Assembly (NCBI RefSeq): GCF_000764655.1
Contig: NZ_JRGL01000162.1
Coordinates: forward strand, 1-64,000
Reading direction: 5' to 3'
DNA from: Aeromonas aquatica
GTDB taxonomy: Bacteria; Pseudomonadota; Gammaproteobacteria; Enterobacterales; Aeromonadaceae
Length of the DNA: 64,000 nucleotides
Below, one piece after another: positions 50,006 through 56,763 of the stretch (positions within the stretch are counted from its first letter, which is position 1; every line of letters starts with the position of its first letter). The notes beneath the pieces were generated by a model that saw only the letters and a program-made list of their open reading frames with translations, made no database searches and was not told the origin of the DNA. The position numbers and the translations under genes are program-made.

Positions 50006-50170
50006 CTGCCATCTCGCCAGGATCTGACGCAATGGTGAAAGCGCTCAAGCGGCTCTGTCTTACCTTGGTTGGCAGCCCTGGCTGCTGCGCCTCCATGCGG
50101 GCCTTGGGCTTGGTGAATGATCATCTCGTCGCCGGCCCCTGTCAGGCCCCCTGCCAGCAGGACCAGGGGT
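50006..50170 (+). pseudogene. Decayed partial duplicate of the tag 3' end
   Basis: The stretch repeats the last ~53 codons of tag at an offset of 214 bases. In translation it reads SDAMVKALKRLCLTLVGS and later GLVNDHLVAGPC, against SDAMAKALKKLGFTFVGS and GMVNDHLVICPC in Tag. The reading frame is kept across the copy, but there is no proper start and the stop codon is lost (CAGGACCAG in place of CAAGGCTAA). It lies behind the tag terminator, so it is a gene remnant made by tandem duplication. Confidence 0.8.
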
Positions 50171-50248
50171 CCGTTTTTCGGCGCTCGGTACAGCCGGCAT
50201 ACAGTAACTGCTGCTCAAAATTGGGACATTCATCACGAGGATTTACCT

Positions 50249-50503
50249 ATGTCACTGAACTCATTTCGTCACCGTACCCTCGGCACCCTGATCCTGGCGG
50301 GTTGTTCCCTGCTGGCGACCTTGCCTGCCCAGGCGGCCGATCGCCAGGATTCCCGCGACGTGCGTCAGGAGGTGCGTCCCGAAGTCCGTGAGGCTACGCA
50401 GGACTGCCGCGAGGCCGATCAGAAGAACAACATCGAATGCCGTCAGGACAAGCATGACGTCAAGCAAGGGGCTCGTGAGAAGAGCCGCGACGTCAAATAC
50501 TGA
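50249..50503 (+). CDS. Small secreted Arg/Asp/Gln-rich protein, paralogue 1 of 4
   Basis: An 84-residue protein with a signal peptide (cleavage after PAQA) and a mature part of about 55 residues dominated by Arg, Asp, Gln and Lys. Two cysteines sit in QDCREA and IECRQD and may form a disulfide; the protein ends RDVKY. The Met at 50249 starts the signal peptide. It is the most diverged of four tandem paralogues, containing EVRPEVRE in place of the usual QxxRQES. Function unknown. Confidence 0.78.
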   Translation: MSLNSFRHRTLGTLILAGCSLLATLPAQAADRQDSRDVRQEVRPEVREATQDCREADQKNNIECRQDKHDVKQGAREKSRDVKY

Positions 50504-50556
50504 TCCACCGCCCAGGACCGCAGCAACCTCAGCCCGAATAACCAGGGAGCCTCAAT

Positions 50557-50829
50557 ATGAACGCTGTCACTCCTCATAATGCCCGTAGCGCGCTGCTGTC
50601 TGCCCTGCTGGCTGGTTGTTCCCTGTTGGTAGCCCTGCCGGCTCAGGCCACCGAACAAGCCCAGCAGCGTCGCGACGCGCGGGATCTGCGCCAGGCAGTC
50701 CGTCAGGAGTCTCGCGAACAGAAGCGCGACTGTCGTCAGGAAGAGTTCCTTGGCAACGCCGATTGCCGCCAGGAGCATCGCCACCACAAGCAAGATGCGC
50801 GCGAAGCGGCACGCGATATCAAATATTGA
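50557..50829 (+). CDS. Small secreted Arg/Asp/Gln-rich protein, paralogue 2 of 4
   Basis: A 90-residue protein; signal peptide through LPAQA, then repeated R-x-x-R and D-x-R units, cysteines in RDCRQE and ADCRQE, a His-rich patch (EHRHHKQD) and the end RDIKY. It starts 53 bases after paralogue 1 with GGGAGCCTCAAT before the ATG. The LLAGC within the signal looks like a lipobox, but the AQA site right after is the shared one in all four proteins. Function unknown. Confidence 0.78.
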   Translation: MNAVTPHNARSALLSALLAGCSLLVALPAQATEQAQQRRDARDLRQAVRQESREQKRDCRQEEFLGNADCRQEHRHHKQDAREAARDIKY

Positions 50830-50882
50830 GGCCGGGATGGGATCGTTCCCCCTGCCATTAACCCTTATTTATTGGAGTCCCC

Positions 50883-51137
50883 ATGACTATTTCTATCTCT
50901 CGCCTGAGCGCCACCCTGCTGACCGCTTGCACCCTGTTCGCCGCCGTGCCGGCTCAAGCCACCAATCAGGGTGAGCAGCGTCAGGATGCCCGTGACATCC
51001 GCCAGGACGGTCGTCAGGAATCCCGTGACGCCAAGCAGGAGTGCCGTGAGGGCGTGGTTGGCAACGCTGATTGTCGTCAGGACAACCGCGACAACAAACA
51101 AGAAAACCGTGACGAGGCTCGTGACGTCAAATATTGA
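50883..51137 (+). CDS. Small secreted Arg/Asp/Gln-rich protein, paralogue 3 of 4
   Basis: An 84-residue protein with the same plan: signal through VPAQA, a mature part with QDARDIRQD and SRDAKQECRE, second Cys in NADCRQD, and end RDVKY. GGAGTCCCC precedes the ATG, 53 bases after paralogue 2, the same spacing as between 1 and 2, consistent with duplication of gene plus spacer. Function unknown. Confidence 0.8.
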   Translation: MTISISRLSATLLTACTLFAAVPAQATNQGEQRQDARDIRQDGRQESRDAKQECREGVVGNADCRQDNRDNKQENRDEARDVKY

Positions 51138-51224
51138 TAGTCAGGGCTTGCCAGCCCAACGCCGGGCCCCGTGTATAATTGAGAGACGCCGATCCGCTGC
51201 GTTTCAATCACTTTAGGAGTCACC
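51138..51224 (+). promoter_or_regulatory. Possible internal promoter before paralogue 4
   Basis: A perfect TATAAT lies at 51174-51179, 46 bases before the paralogue 4 ATG. A TTGCCA at 51148-51153 is a poor -35 match with a 20-base spacer, so strength is uncertain. TAGGAGTCACC is the ribosome-binding site. Confidence 0.45.
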
Positions 51225-51467
51225 ATGAAGAAGTCCGTATTCATGCTGCTTGCCGCCACCGTCTTGTTGACTGCCCTGCCTGCGCAGGCCACCAAGCAGG
51301 CACAAGAGCGCCGTCAGGCTCGCGATGTACGCCAGGACACTCGCCAGGATTCCCGCGACGCCAAGCAAGATTGCCGCAATGGTTTGGTGGGCAATGCCGA
51401 TTGCCGCCAAGAACACCGCGACAACAAGCAGGAAGGGCGCGACCAGGCCCGCGACATCAAATATTGA
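51225..51467 (+). CDS. Small secreted Arg/Asp/Gln-rich protein, paralogue 4 of 4
   Basis: An 80-residue protein: signal MKKSVFMLLAATVLLTALPAQA (in part), mature part with ARDVRQDTRQDSRDAKQDCR, then NADCRQEHRDNKQEG and end RDIKY. It is closest to paralogue 3. Both cysteines are kept with the same spacing. Likely periplasmic or released; a highly charged small protein that could bind polyanions or form coiled helices (inference). Followed by a hairpin. Confidence 0.8.
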   Translation: MKKSVFMLLAATVLLTALPAQATKQAQERRQARDVRQDTRQDSRDAKQDCRNGLVGNADCRQEHRDNKQEGRDQARDIKY

Positions 51468-51498
51468 TTCGCTGCCCTCGTGGGCAGGCGATGGGATT

Positions 51499-51532
51499 GA
51501 TGAACAGGGGGGCTTCGGCCCCCTTGTTCATC
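51499..51532 (+). terminator. Hairpin after the four-paralogue cluster
   Basis: 15-bp stem GATGAACAGGGGGGC / GCCCCCTTGTTCATC with one G-T pair and a TTCG tetraloop. There is no clear U-tract after it, so termination strength is uncertain. Confidence 0.6.
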
Positions 51533-51623
51533 TCGGTGACGCATGCGCGTCACACTCTGGCGTTCCTCTGAGGTAGAATGCGCGACTGTTCGGCTTGAGT
51601 CGTTTTTTCAGAGGTTTTTTCCC

Positions 51624-52280
51624 ATGCATTTCAAGAAACTCGTTCCAGCACTTGCCCTGACCGTCGCCATGACCGGCTGTACCACCAATCCCTATACCGG
51701 CGAATCCCAGACCTCCAAGGGCGCCTGGGGTGCACTGGCCGGTGCCGCCACCGGCGCCGCCGTGGGGGCACTGTCATCCAGCAAGGGTGATCGCAAGAAG
51801 GGTATTTTGACCGGCGTCGCCGCCGGCGCGGCGCTGGGTGGTGGCATCGGCTACTACATGGACGTGCAGGAAGCCAAGCTGCGCGAGAAGCTGCAAGGCA
51901 CCGGCGTCAGCGTGACCCGCAACGGTGATCAGCTGATCCTCAACATGCCGAACAACGTCACCTTCGACAGCTCAAGCGCCCAGTTGAAGGCGGCCGGTGC
52001 CAACACCCTGTCCGGCGTGGCCATGGTGGTTGCCGAGTTCGACAAGACCCGTCTTAACGTGGTCGGTCACACCGACAGCACCGGCTCCCGCGAGCTGAAC
52101 ATGAAGCTCTCCGCCCAGCGCGCCGACGCCGTCGCCGCCCAGCTGATCGGCCAGGGCGTGACCGGTAGCCGCATCGCCACCAGTGGTGTGGGCCCGGATC
52201 AACCGGTCGCCACCAACAGCACCGCCGCCGGCAAGGCCCAGAACCGTCGTGTGACCATTACCCTGACCCCGACTGCCTAA
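51624..52280 (+). CDS. yiaD: OmpA-family outer-membrane lipoprotein (YiaD-like)
   Basis: A 218-residue lipoprotein: signal with lipobox MTGC (Cys18), a Gly/Ala-rich glycine-zipper stretch (GALAGAATGAAVGAL and GVAAGAALGGGIG), then a C-terminal OmpA peptidoglycan-binding domain (about 105-215) with VVGHTDSTGSRELNMKLSAQRA and NRRVTITLTP. It likely links the outer membrane to peptidoglycan. The ATG at 51624 starts the signal peptide. Monocistronic with its own terminator. Confidence 0.9.
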   Translation: MHFKKLVPALALTVAMTGCTTNPYTGESQTSKGAWGALAGAATGAAVGALSSSKGDRKKGILTGVAAGAALGGGIGYYMDVQEAKLREKLQGTGVSVTRNGDQLILNMPNNVTFDSSSAQLKAAGANTLSGVAMVVAEFDKTRLNVVGHTDSTGSRELNMKLSAQRADAVAAQLIGQGVTGSRIATSGVGPDQPVATNSTAAGKAQNRRVTITLTPTA

Positions 52281-52301
52281 GTCGCCCGGTTGCCGGTAAC
52301 G

Positions 52302-52332
52302 AAAAGGCCCCGCCAATCTGGCGGGGCCTTTT
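52302..52332 (+). terminator. Terminator after the OmpA-like lipoprotein gene
   Basis: 14-bp perfect stem AAAAGGCCCCGCCA / TGGCGGGGCCTTTT with a 3-base loop; also well placed for the RidA-like gene on the minus strand. Confidence 0.9.
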
Positions 52333-52356
52333 GCTATCTCAGGCTGGGCGGGCGGC

Positions 52357-52704
52357 TCAGACCGCCGCGGTCAGTTGCACCTCGACCTTGTAGTCCTCGT
52401 GGGCGAGGCGAGCCTGCACGCAGGCGCGTACCGGGGCCGTGCCCGCCGGGAGCCAGGCATCCCACTGGGCATTGAAGGCGGCGATATCGCCGATGTCTTT
52501 CAGATAGATGTTGGCCATCAGTATCTTGTCGACCCCGGAGCCGTTGGCTTCCAGCAGGCGCTGCAGGCTGGTCAACACCTCGCGGGTCTGCTGGTGAATG
52601 TCGGCTTCATCCGTGGCGGGGACTTCAACCACATAGAGGGTGCCGTTGTGGATGACCACATCTGACCAACGCTGGGTGGTGCCGATTCGGGTAATGGCTG
52701 TCAT
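52357..52704 (-). CDS. RidA family protein (YjgF/YER057c/UK114)
   Basis: A 115-residue RidA-superfamily protein with GTLYVVEVPATDEADIHQQT, LEANGSGVDKILMANIYLKD and the near-terminal PVRACVQARLAHEDYKVEVQ segment that includes the Arg of the family pocket. Classical RidA hydrolyses reactive enamines and imines; this one belongs to a side group. The Met at 52704 has AGGAAGAG upstream. It lies 20 bases after tusA on the same strand, so they probably share a transcript. Confidence 0.85.
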   Translation of the reverse strand: MTAITRIGTTQRWSDVVIHNGTLYVVEVPATDEADIHQQTREVLTSLQRLLEANGSGVDKILMANIYLKDIGDIAAFNAQWDAWLPAGTAPVRACVQARLAHEDYKVEVQLTAAV

Positions 52705-52724
52705 GGACTCTTCCTGCATGGGGA

Positions 52725-52970
52725 TCATTGACCCTTGCGGATCAGATAGCGGTAAGGAGCCTGCTCGATTTCGCTGGCGATCAGGGTGTGATCCATGAAA
52801 CGGCAGAAACTGGGAATGTCGCGGGTGGTGGAGGGATCGTCGGCGCTGACCAGCAGGGTCTCCCCCTCGGCCATCAGCCGCACTTTCTTGCGCACCATCA
52901 TCACGGGTTCCGGGCAACGAAGCCCAATTGCGTCCAACTCATGAGTTGCGTCGCAGAATAAATTACTCAT
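52725..52970 (-). CDS. tusA: Sulfurtransferase TusA
   Basis: An 81-residue TusA (SirA-like) protein with the catalytic CPEP motif (Cys19). It accepts persulfide sulfur from IscS and passes it on, mainly for 2-thiouridine of t[23 protein letters not shown] (20 residues) matches the family. Its ATG overlaps by one base the stop of the last of five truncated copies of its own start region, so its ribosome-binding site (AAGG) lies inside that copy. Followed by the RidA-like gene. Confidence 0.95.
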   Translation of the reverse strand: MSNLFCDATHELDAIGLRCPEPVMMVRKKVRLMAEGETLLVSADDPSTTRDIPSFCRFMDHTLIASEIEQAPYRYLIRKGQ

Positions 52971-53080
52971 TAATAATCAACCTTCAGCCACACTTTCTTG
53001 CGCGCTATCGTCACGGGTTCGGGGCAACGAAGCCCGATTGCGTCCAACTCATGAGTTGCGTTGCAGAATAAATTACTCAT
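52970..53080 (-). CDS. Mini-TusA ORF, copy 1 (adjacent to tusA)
   Basis: 36 codons, beginning [13 protein letters not shown], keeping [15 protein letters not shown] and ending WLKVDY. The TAA stop shares its last base with the tusA ATG. It equals the first strand and helix of TusA, including the catalytic Cys. Product unproven. Confidence 0.45.
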   Translation of the reverse strand: MSNLFCNATHELDAIGLRCPEPVTIARKKVWLKVDY

Positions 53081-53190
53081 TAATAATCAACCTTCAGCCG
53101 CACTTTCTTGCGCGCTATCGTCACGGGTTCCGGGCAACGAAGCCCGATTGCGTCCAACTCGTGAGTTGCGTCGCAGAATAAAGCACTCAT
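53080..53190 (-). CDS. Mini-TusA ORF, copy 2
   Basis: 36 codons, [13 protein letters not shown]...RCPEPV...RLKVDY, stop TAA overlapping the start of copy 1. Intact frame, no other start codon. Confidence 0.42.
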   Translation of the reverse strand: MSALFCDATHELDAIGLRCPEPVTIARKKVRLKVDY

Positions 53191-53300
53191 CAATAATCAA
53201 CCTTCAGCCACACTTTCTTGCGCGCTATCGTCACGGGTTCGGGGCAACGAAGCCCGATTGCGTCCAGCTCGTGAGTCGCATCGCAGAATAAAGTAGTCAT
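53190..53300 (-). CDS. Mini-TusA ORF, copy 3
   Basis: 36 codons beginning [13 protein letters not shown] and ending WLKVDY, with RCPEPV kept. The stop is TGA, giving TGATG overlap with copy 2. Confidence 0.42.
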   Translation of the reverse strand: MTTLFCDATHELDAIGLRCPEPVTIARKKVWLKVDY

Positions 53301-53410
53301 TAATAATCAACCTTCAGCCGCACTTTCTTGCGCGCTATCGTCACGGGTTCGGGGCAACGAAGCCCGATTGCGTCCAACTCGTGAGTCGCATCGCAGAATA
53401 AAGTAGTCAT
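53300..53410 (-). CDS. Mini-TusA ORF, copy 4
   Basis: 36 codons beginning [13 protein letters not shown] and ending RLKVDY, with RCPEPV kept. TAA overlaps the start of copy 3. Confidence 0.42.
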   Translation of the reverse strand: MTTLFCDATHELDAIGLRCPEPVTIARKKVRLKVDY

Positions 53411-53520
53411 TAATAATCAACCTTCAGCCGCACTTTCTTGCGCGCTATCGTCACGGGTTCGGGGCAACGAAGCCCGATTGCGTCCAACTCATGAGTTGCG
53501 TCGCAGAATAAAGCACTCAT
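53410..53520 (-). CDS. Mini-TusA ORF, copy 5 (promoter-proximal)
   Basis: 36 codons beginning [13 protein letters not shown] and ending RLKVDY. Its own leader GAAGGTTGATTATTG matches the repeat leader and carries the first ribosome-binding site of the array. Confidence 0.42.
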   Translation of the reverse strand: MSALFCDATHELDAIGLRCPEPVTIARKKVRLKVDY

Positions 53521-53691
53521 CAATAATCAACCTTCAACCAATTCAGCTGCCAATGATACTAAAGGCGAAAAAATAATCAAATAATAGGGCTGCTATGCAG
53601 CATATGTAACCAAAGTGTGATCTGACCCTATCCAGCTCCTGCCCGATGAGTAATATAAAAATTGAATCATATTCAACAAGGAGGTGTGAAT
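53521..53691. other. Divergent control region of the tusA array and the 63-residue membrane protein
   Basis: AT-rich 170 bases with promoters for both directions. On the plus strand AAGGAGGTG lies 7 bases before the small gene, an almost ideal Shine-Dalgarno. No gene seen. Confidence 0.5.
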
Positions 53692-53883
53692 ATGCAGGTC
53701 TCCTACGGCAGATTACAAGCCTACGCAGGCATGGGGTTCCTGTCTTTCGCCATGATAGTGCTGGGCAGTCCGATCGGAAACACCGGCACCTGGTTCGGGT
53801 CCATGGTGATGATAGGGCTGGGGCTCTGGATCGAGCTCAGCGACTACTACGACGAGGACGAAGACGAGAACGATCGCTCTTGA
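53692..53883 (+). CDS. Small membrane protein with acidic tail
   Basis: A 63-residue protein with two hydrophobic segments (about 10-26 and 32-50) and a strongly acidic end (YYDEDEDENDRS). The Met at 53692 is chosen because of the strong AAGGAGGTG before it. No family recognised. It stands alone and ends at a hairpin shared with the solute-binding protein gene. Confidence 0.7.
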   Translation: MQVSYGRLQAYAGMGFLSFAMIVLGSPIGNTGTWFGSMVMIGLGLWIELSDYYDEDEDENDRS

Positions 53884-53903
53884 ACATTCAGGCTTCGATG
53901 ACC

Positions 53904-53928
53904 CAAAGGCGGACTGGTTCCGCCTTTG
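53904..53928. terminator. Terminator shared by the small membrane protein gene and the binding-protein operon
   Basis: 10-bp stem CAAAGGCGGA / TCCGCCTTTG with a 5-base loop and TTATTT on the plus-strand side; it ends exactly at the stop of the minus-strand gene. Confidence 0.75.
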
Positions 53929-55185
53929 TTATTTCTGCTCGGCGCCGGAGCGGGTCGAGCGCATGGCGCGCTCCAGTTGCAGCGCCGTTTGCTCGGGGTT
54001 GGCCCGGGTGTCGTTGAAGAAGCTGCTCAGCACATCCATGATCGCCTGGCGCATGTTGGTCGGCACGGCCATCCCCTCCGCCATGCTGGGCAGCAGGTTG
54101 CCGTCTCGCTCCGCCAGCTGGAAGTCCTGATAGGAGCGGATGGCGCAGCGATCGAACTTGCTCATGTCCGGCTTGGTGAGCGCGGGGATGGAGCCCTTCA
54201 CCCGGTTGAACTCCTCCTGGAACTTCGGCGTCATCAGCAACTGGGCCAGCTCGCCCTGGGCCTGAAGCTGGGCGGGATCCCGCTGCTTGAACATGGCGAT
54301 GGAGTCCAGGTTGTAACTGAACAGGCCCTGGCTGCCCGGGCTCGGCAGGCATTCGATGTCCTCCCCGGGTCGGTAGTTGCCGGCACTCAGCTCCCCCTTC
54401 ACCCAGTCCCCCATGATCTGCATGGCGGCGCCGCCGCTCTCCAGCAGGTTGGTGGCCTGGTGCCACTTCAGCCCGGCGTATTTCTCGGGCACAAAGCCAC
54501 GCAACTGGCGGAAGCGGGTCAGCACCCGCACCATGTCGGGCCCGGTCAGGGTGGCCTCGTCCTGCTCCAGGAAGGCCTTGCGATAGAAGGCCTTGCCCCC
54601 TTCCCCCAGCGCTACCGTTTCGAACAGTACCGCCAGCTGCCAGGGCTCGTTGCCGATGGCGAGCGGTGCCACCCCCTCGGCCTTGATCTTCTCCGCCACC
54701 GCCATGAACTGTTTCCAGTCGGTCGGCGGTTGCAGTCCCAGCCGCTCGAACACCTTGCGGTTGAGCCACAGCCAGTTGACTCTGTGGATGCCGGTCGGCA
54801 CCGCCATCAGGGCGCCGTTCTGGCTGAGGGTTTCGCGCACCATGGGGGAGAGCTGCGGGTACCAGCCGAGGTGTTCGGCCATGGGGCTGAGGTCGCGCAG
54901 GAAGCCGAGCCCGGCCCACTCGTGCAATTCATAGCCCTTGAGGTGGGCCGCCTCCGGTGGATTGGCCGCCAGTGCCCGGCTCTTGAGCACCGTCATGGCA
55001 CTCTTGCCGCCGCCCCCCTGCACCGCGAAGTCGTTCCACTGGTTGCCGCGCTCGGCCCACTCCGACTTGAGCACCTCTACCGCCTTGGCCTCGCCGCCGG
55101 AGGTCCACCAGTGCAACACCTCCACCTGAGCGGCACCGACGGGAAGGGACAACAGGGCAATGACAGAAAAAGACAACCACTTCAT
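53929..55185 (-). CDS. ABC-type sugar solute-binding protein linked to a two-component system
   Basis: A 418-residue extracellular solute-binding protein (family 1) with signal MKWLSFSVIALLSLPVGAAQ (20 residues) and the mature start VEVLHWWTSGGEAKAVEVL. The pattern resembles glucose/mannose-binding GtsA-type proteins. The Met at 55185 starts the signal peptide. It is the third gene of response regulator, histidine kinase, binding protein, with its start 5 bases from the kinase stop. No permease or ATPase genes adjoin, so it may serve as ligand sensor for the kinase or work with a transporter elsewhere (inference). Confidence 0.85.
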   Translation of the reverse strand: MKWLSFSVIALLSLPVGAAQVEVLHWWTSGGEAKAVEVLKSEWAERGNQWNDFAVQGGGGKSAMTVLKSRALAANPPEAAHLKGYELHEWAGLGFLRDLSPMAEHLGWYPQLSPMVRETLSQNGALMAVPTGIHRVNWLWLNRKVFERLGLQPPTDWKQFMAVAEKIKAEGVAPLAIGNEPWQLAVLFETVALGEGGKAFYRKAFLEQDEATLTGPDMVRVLTRFRQLRGFVPEKYAGLKWHQATNLLESGGAAMQIMGDWVKGELSAGNYRPGEDIECLPSPGSQGLFSYNLDSIAMFKQRDPAQLQAQGELAQLLMTPKFQEEFNRVKGSIPALTKPDMSKFDRCAIRSYQDFQLAERDGNLLPSMAEGMAVPTNMRQAIMDVLSSFFNDTRANPEQTALQLERAMRSTRSGAEQK

Positions 55186-55189
55186 AAGG

Positions 55190-56635
55190 TTACTGCCTTG
55201 GTAGGGAGAGGGTGGCCTGCAGGCCACCCTGGGGGCGATTTTCCAGCACCAGATCGCCGCCGTGGGCGTGGGCGATGTTGCGGGCGATGCCGAGGCCGAG
55301 GCCGGTGCCGGCAGCGTCCGTGCTCAAGCGGTAATAGGGCTCGAAGATGCGTTCGAGCTGATCTTCCGGCAGGCCCTGACCCTCGTCCATGATGAACAGG
55401 ATCAGCATCTCCTCGTCATCCATGACGATGATGCGCACGCGCTGGCCGTACTTGATGCCATTGTCCACCAGGTTGCCGATGCAGCGCTTGAGTGCCAGCA
55501 ACTTGCCGCGGTAGGGCCACTTGCAGTGCCCCTCGATGATGAGCAGGTCCTGGTGCAGGTTCATGGACTCCGCCATCTGCTCCAGCAGGGCGTTGACGTC
55601 GATCTGCTCGAGGTTCTCGTGAATGTCGGTCTCCTTGACCGTCTGCAGCGCCCCTTTCACCATCAGCTCCAGCTCGTCGAGATCCTTGTTGAACTTGCCG
55701 ATCTGGGTCTCGTTGTCGAGCAGCTCGACCCGCAGCCGCAGCCGGGTGATGGGGGTCTTGAGATCGTGGGAGATGGAGCTGAACAGTCGCTCCCTGTCAT
55801 CGATGAAGCGGCGGATACGCTGCTGCATGATGTTGAAGGCGCGGGTTGCCGCCACTATCTCGGAGGCCCCTTCCTCCTTGAGGGGGGGCTGGTCGATGTC
55901 CTTGCCGAGATTGACCGCCGCCTTGGCGAGCCGGCGCAGGGGCCGGGTCTGCCAGCGCACCAGCAGGAAGGTGAAGAAGCAGAGGAACACCGTCATCAGG
56001 GCGATGAAGCGTACCTGGTTGCTCGGCATCACGGTATCGTCGAGCGTCATGTAGGGGGCGGGCAACAGGGCCGCCAGGTAGAGCCACTCCCCCGGCTCTA
56101 TCTCGATCTGGGTCACCAGCACCGGGGGATTGATGGGTTCGAGGGAGAGGGTGTAGCGGGCCCAGGAGGAGGGCAGATCCGCCAGCAGGGTGTCGTTGTT
56201 GAAGACGTGCAGCTCTTCCGGACGGGAGAAGTCCACCTTGATGGCCATGGCGTCGGAGAGCTTGCGGGCGAGCACCTCCTCCACCTCCTTCAGCACCAGC
56301 GTCTTGCGCTCGCTGTCCGGGATGGCGCTGATGTGGATCTCCTCCTCGTTCAGCGACACGAAGAAGCGGCTGCCCCCCATGTTGCGCAGCTGGTCCAGCG
56401 CGATATGGCGGTACTGCAGCGGCAGGGACTTGAAGAAGTTGACTGTGGAGGCGGCCGACAGCGCCAGGTTGCGGGTGGTGCTGAGCATGCCTTCCAGCTC
56501 CCGCTTCTGGATCTGCTGCATCCAGATGCCGGTGAGTATGGTCTGGGAGAGCAGGATGGCGAGCAGCAACAGCAACAGCATCCGCGACAGCAGGGAGCGG
56601 GGCACCAGCGCCTGCCAGAACCGCCGGCTTTTCAT
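55190..56635 (-). CDS. Sensor histidine kinase
   Basis: A 481-residue membrane kinase: first membrane helix (about 18-38), a ~165-residue periplasmic sensor, second helix (about 205-225), HAMP, then HisKA with SSISHDLKTPITRLRLR (phospho-acceptor His), and HATPase_c with NLVDNGIKYG, DEGQGLP and GTGLGLGIA. It should phosphorylate the regulator encoded upstream. Its ATG overlaps the stop of a 26-codon mini-ORF created by a 77-bp duplication. The Lys-rich NEEEIHISA periplasmic segment gives no ligand clue. Confidence 0.92.
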   Translation of the reverse strand: MKSRRFWQALVPRSLLSRMLLLLLLAILLSQTILTGIWMQQIQKRELEGMLSTTRNLALSAASTVNFFKSLPLQYRHIALDQLRNMGGSRFFVSLNEEEIHISAIPDSERKTLVLKEVEEVLARKLSDAMAIKVDFSRPEELHVFNNDTLLADLPSSWARYTLSLEPINPPVLVTQIEIEPGEWLYLAALLPAPYMTLDDTVMPSNQVRFIALMTVFLCFFTFLLVRWQTRPLRRLAKAAVNLGKDIDQPPLKEEGASEIVAATRAFNIMQQRIRRFIDDRERLFSSISHDLKTPITRLRLRVELLDNETQIGKFNKDLDELELMVKGALQTVKETDIHENLEQIDVNALLEQMAESMNLHQDLLIIEGHCKWPYRGKLLALKRCIGNLVDNGIKYGQRVRIIVMDDEEMLILFIMDEGQGLPEDQLERIFEPYYRLSTDAAGTGLGLGIARNIAHAHGGDLVLENRPQGGLQATLSLPRQ

Positions 56636-56763
56636 GGGATCTCGTGCCTCTTGTCGATCAGCGGGTAGCCGCTGCTATGGCGCTGCGCCTGCCAGAACGT
56701 CTGGTCTTTCATGGGATCTCGTGGACTTCGGCGATCAGCATGTAGCCGCTGCCCCGTATGGTC
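56610..56763 (-). repeat. 77-bp tandem duplication at the response regulator/kinase junction
   Basis: GCCTGCCAGAA occurs at 56610 and again at 56687, and TTTCATGGGATCTCGTG at both junctions, 77 bases apart. Homology extends to GTAGCCGCTGC on each copy. The unit covers the last ~15 codons of the regulator and the first ~9 codons of the kinase. 77 is 26 codons minus one base, so the stop/start overlap is regenerated. Confidence 0.9.
56632..56712 (-). CDS. 26-codon mini-ORF between response regulator and kinase
   Basis: Starts MKDQTFWQAQ, like the kinase MKSRRFWQAL, and ends SGYPLIDKRHEIP, like the regulator SGYMLIAEVHEIP. Its ATG overlaps the regulator stop and its TGA overlaps the kinase ATG, both as ATGA. 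It is thus a chimera of the two gene ends and would carry ribosomes from the regulator to the kinase. Product unproven. Confidence 0.45.
   Translation of the reverse strand: MKDQTFWQAQRHSSGYPLIDKRHEIP

Larger units (their letters stand above)
52971..53520 (-). repeat. Five-copy 110-bp tandem array of the tusA start region
   Basis: Copies end at 53080, 53190, 53300, 53410 and 53520, an exact 110-bp period continuing into tusA itself. Each unit holds about 93 bases of tusA coding start plus a 17-base leader containing AAGGTTGATTATT. The period is 37 codons minus one base, so each copy is a 36-codon ORF whose stop overlaps the next start (TAATG or TGATG). Copies differ by only a few bases, and all share TIA in place of MMV after CPEPV, so they derive from each other more recently than from tusA. 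Confidence 0.95.

Noticed and set aside
49185-50096. A 303-codon minus-strand ORF across tag
   Set aside because: It is antisense to tag, whose motifs are clear; its repeated segments reflect the tag duplication.
52705-52917. N-terminal extension of the RidA-like gene
   Set aside because: The extra residues are tusA read in another frame; AGGAAGAG before the Met at 52704 gives the normal family start.
52971-53520. A CRISPR-like look of the regular 110-bp repeats
   Set aside because: There are no unique spacers: the whole 110-bp unit is repeated and is homologous to the tusA start.
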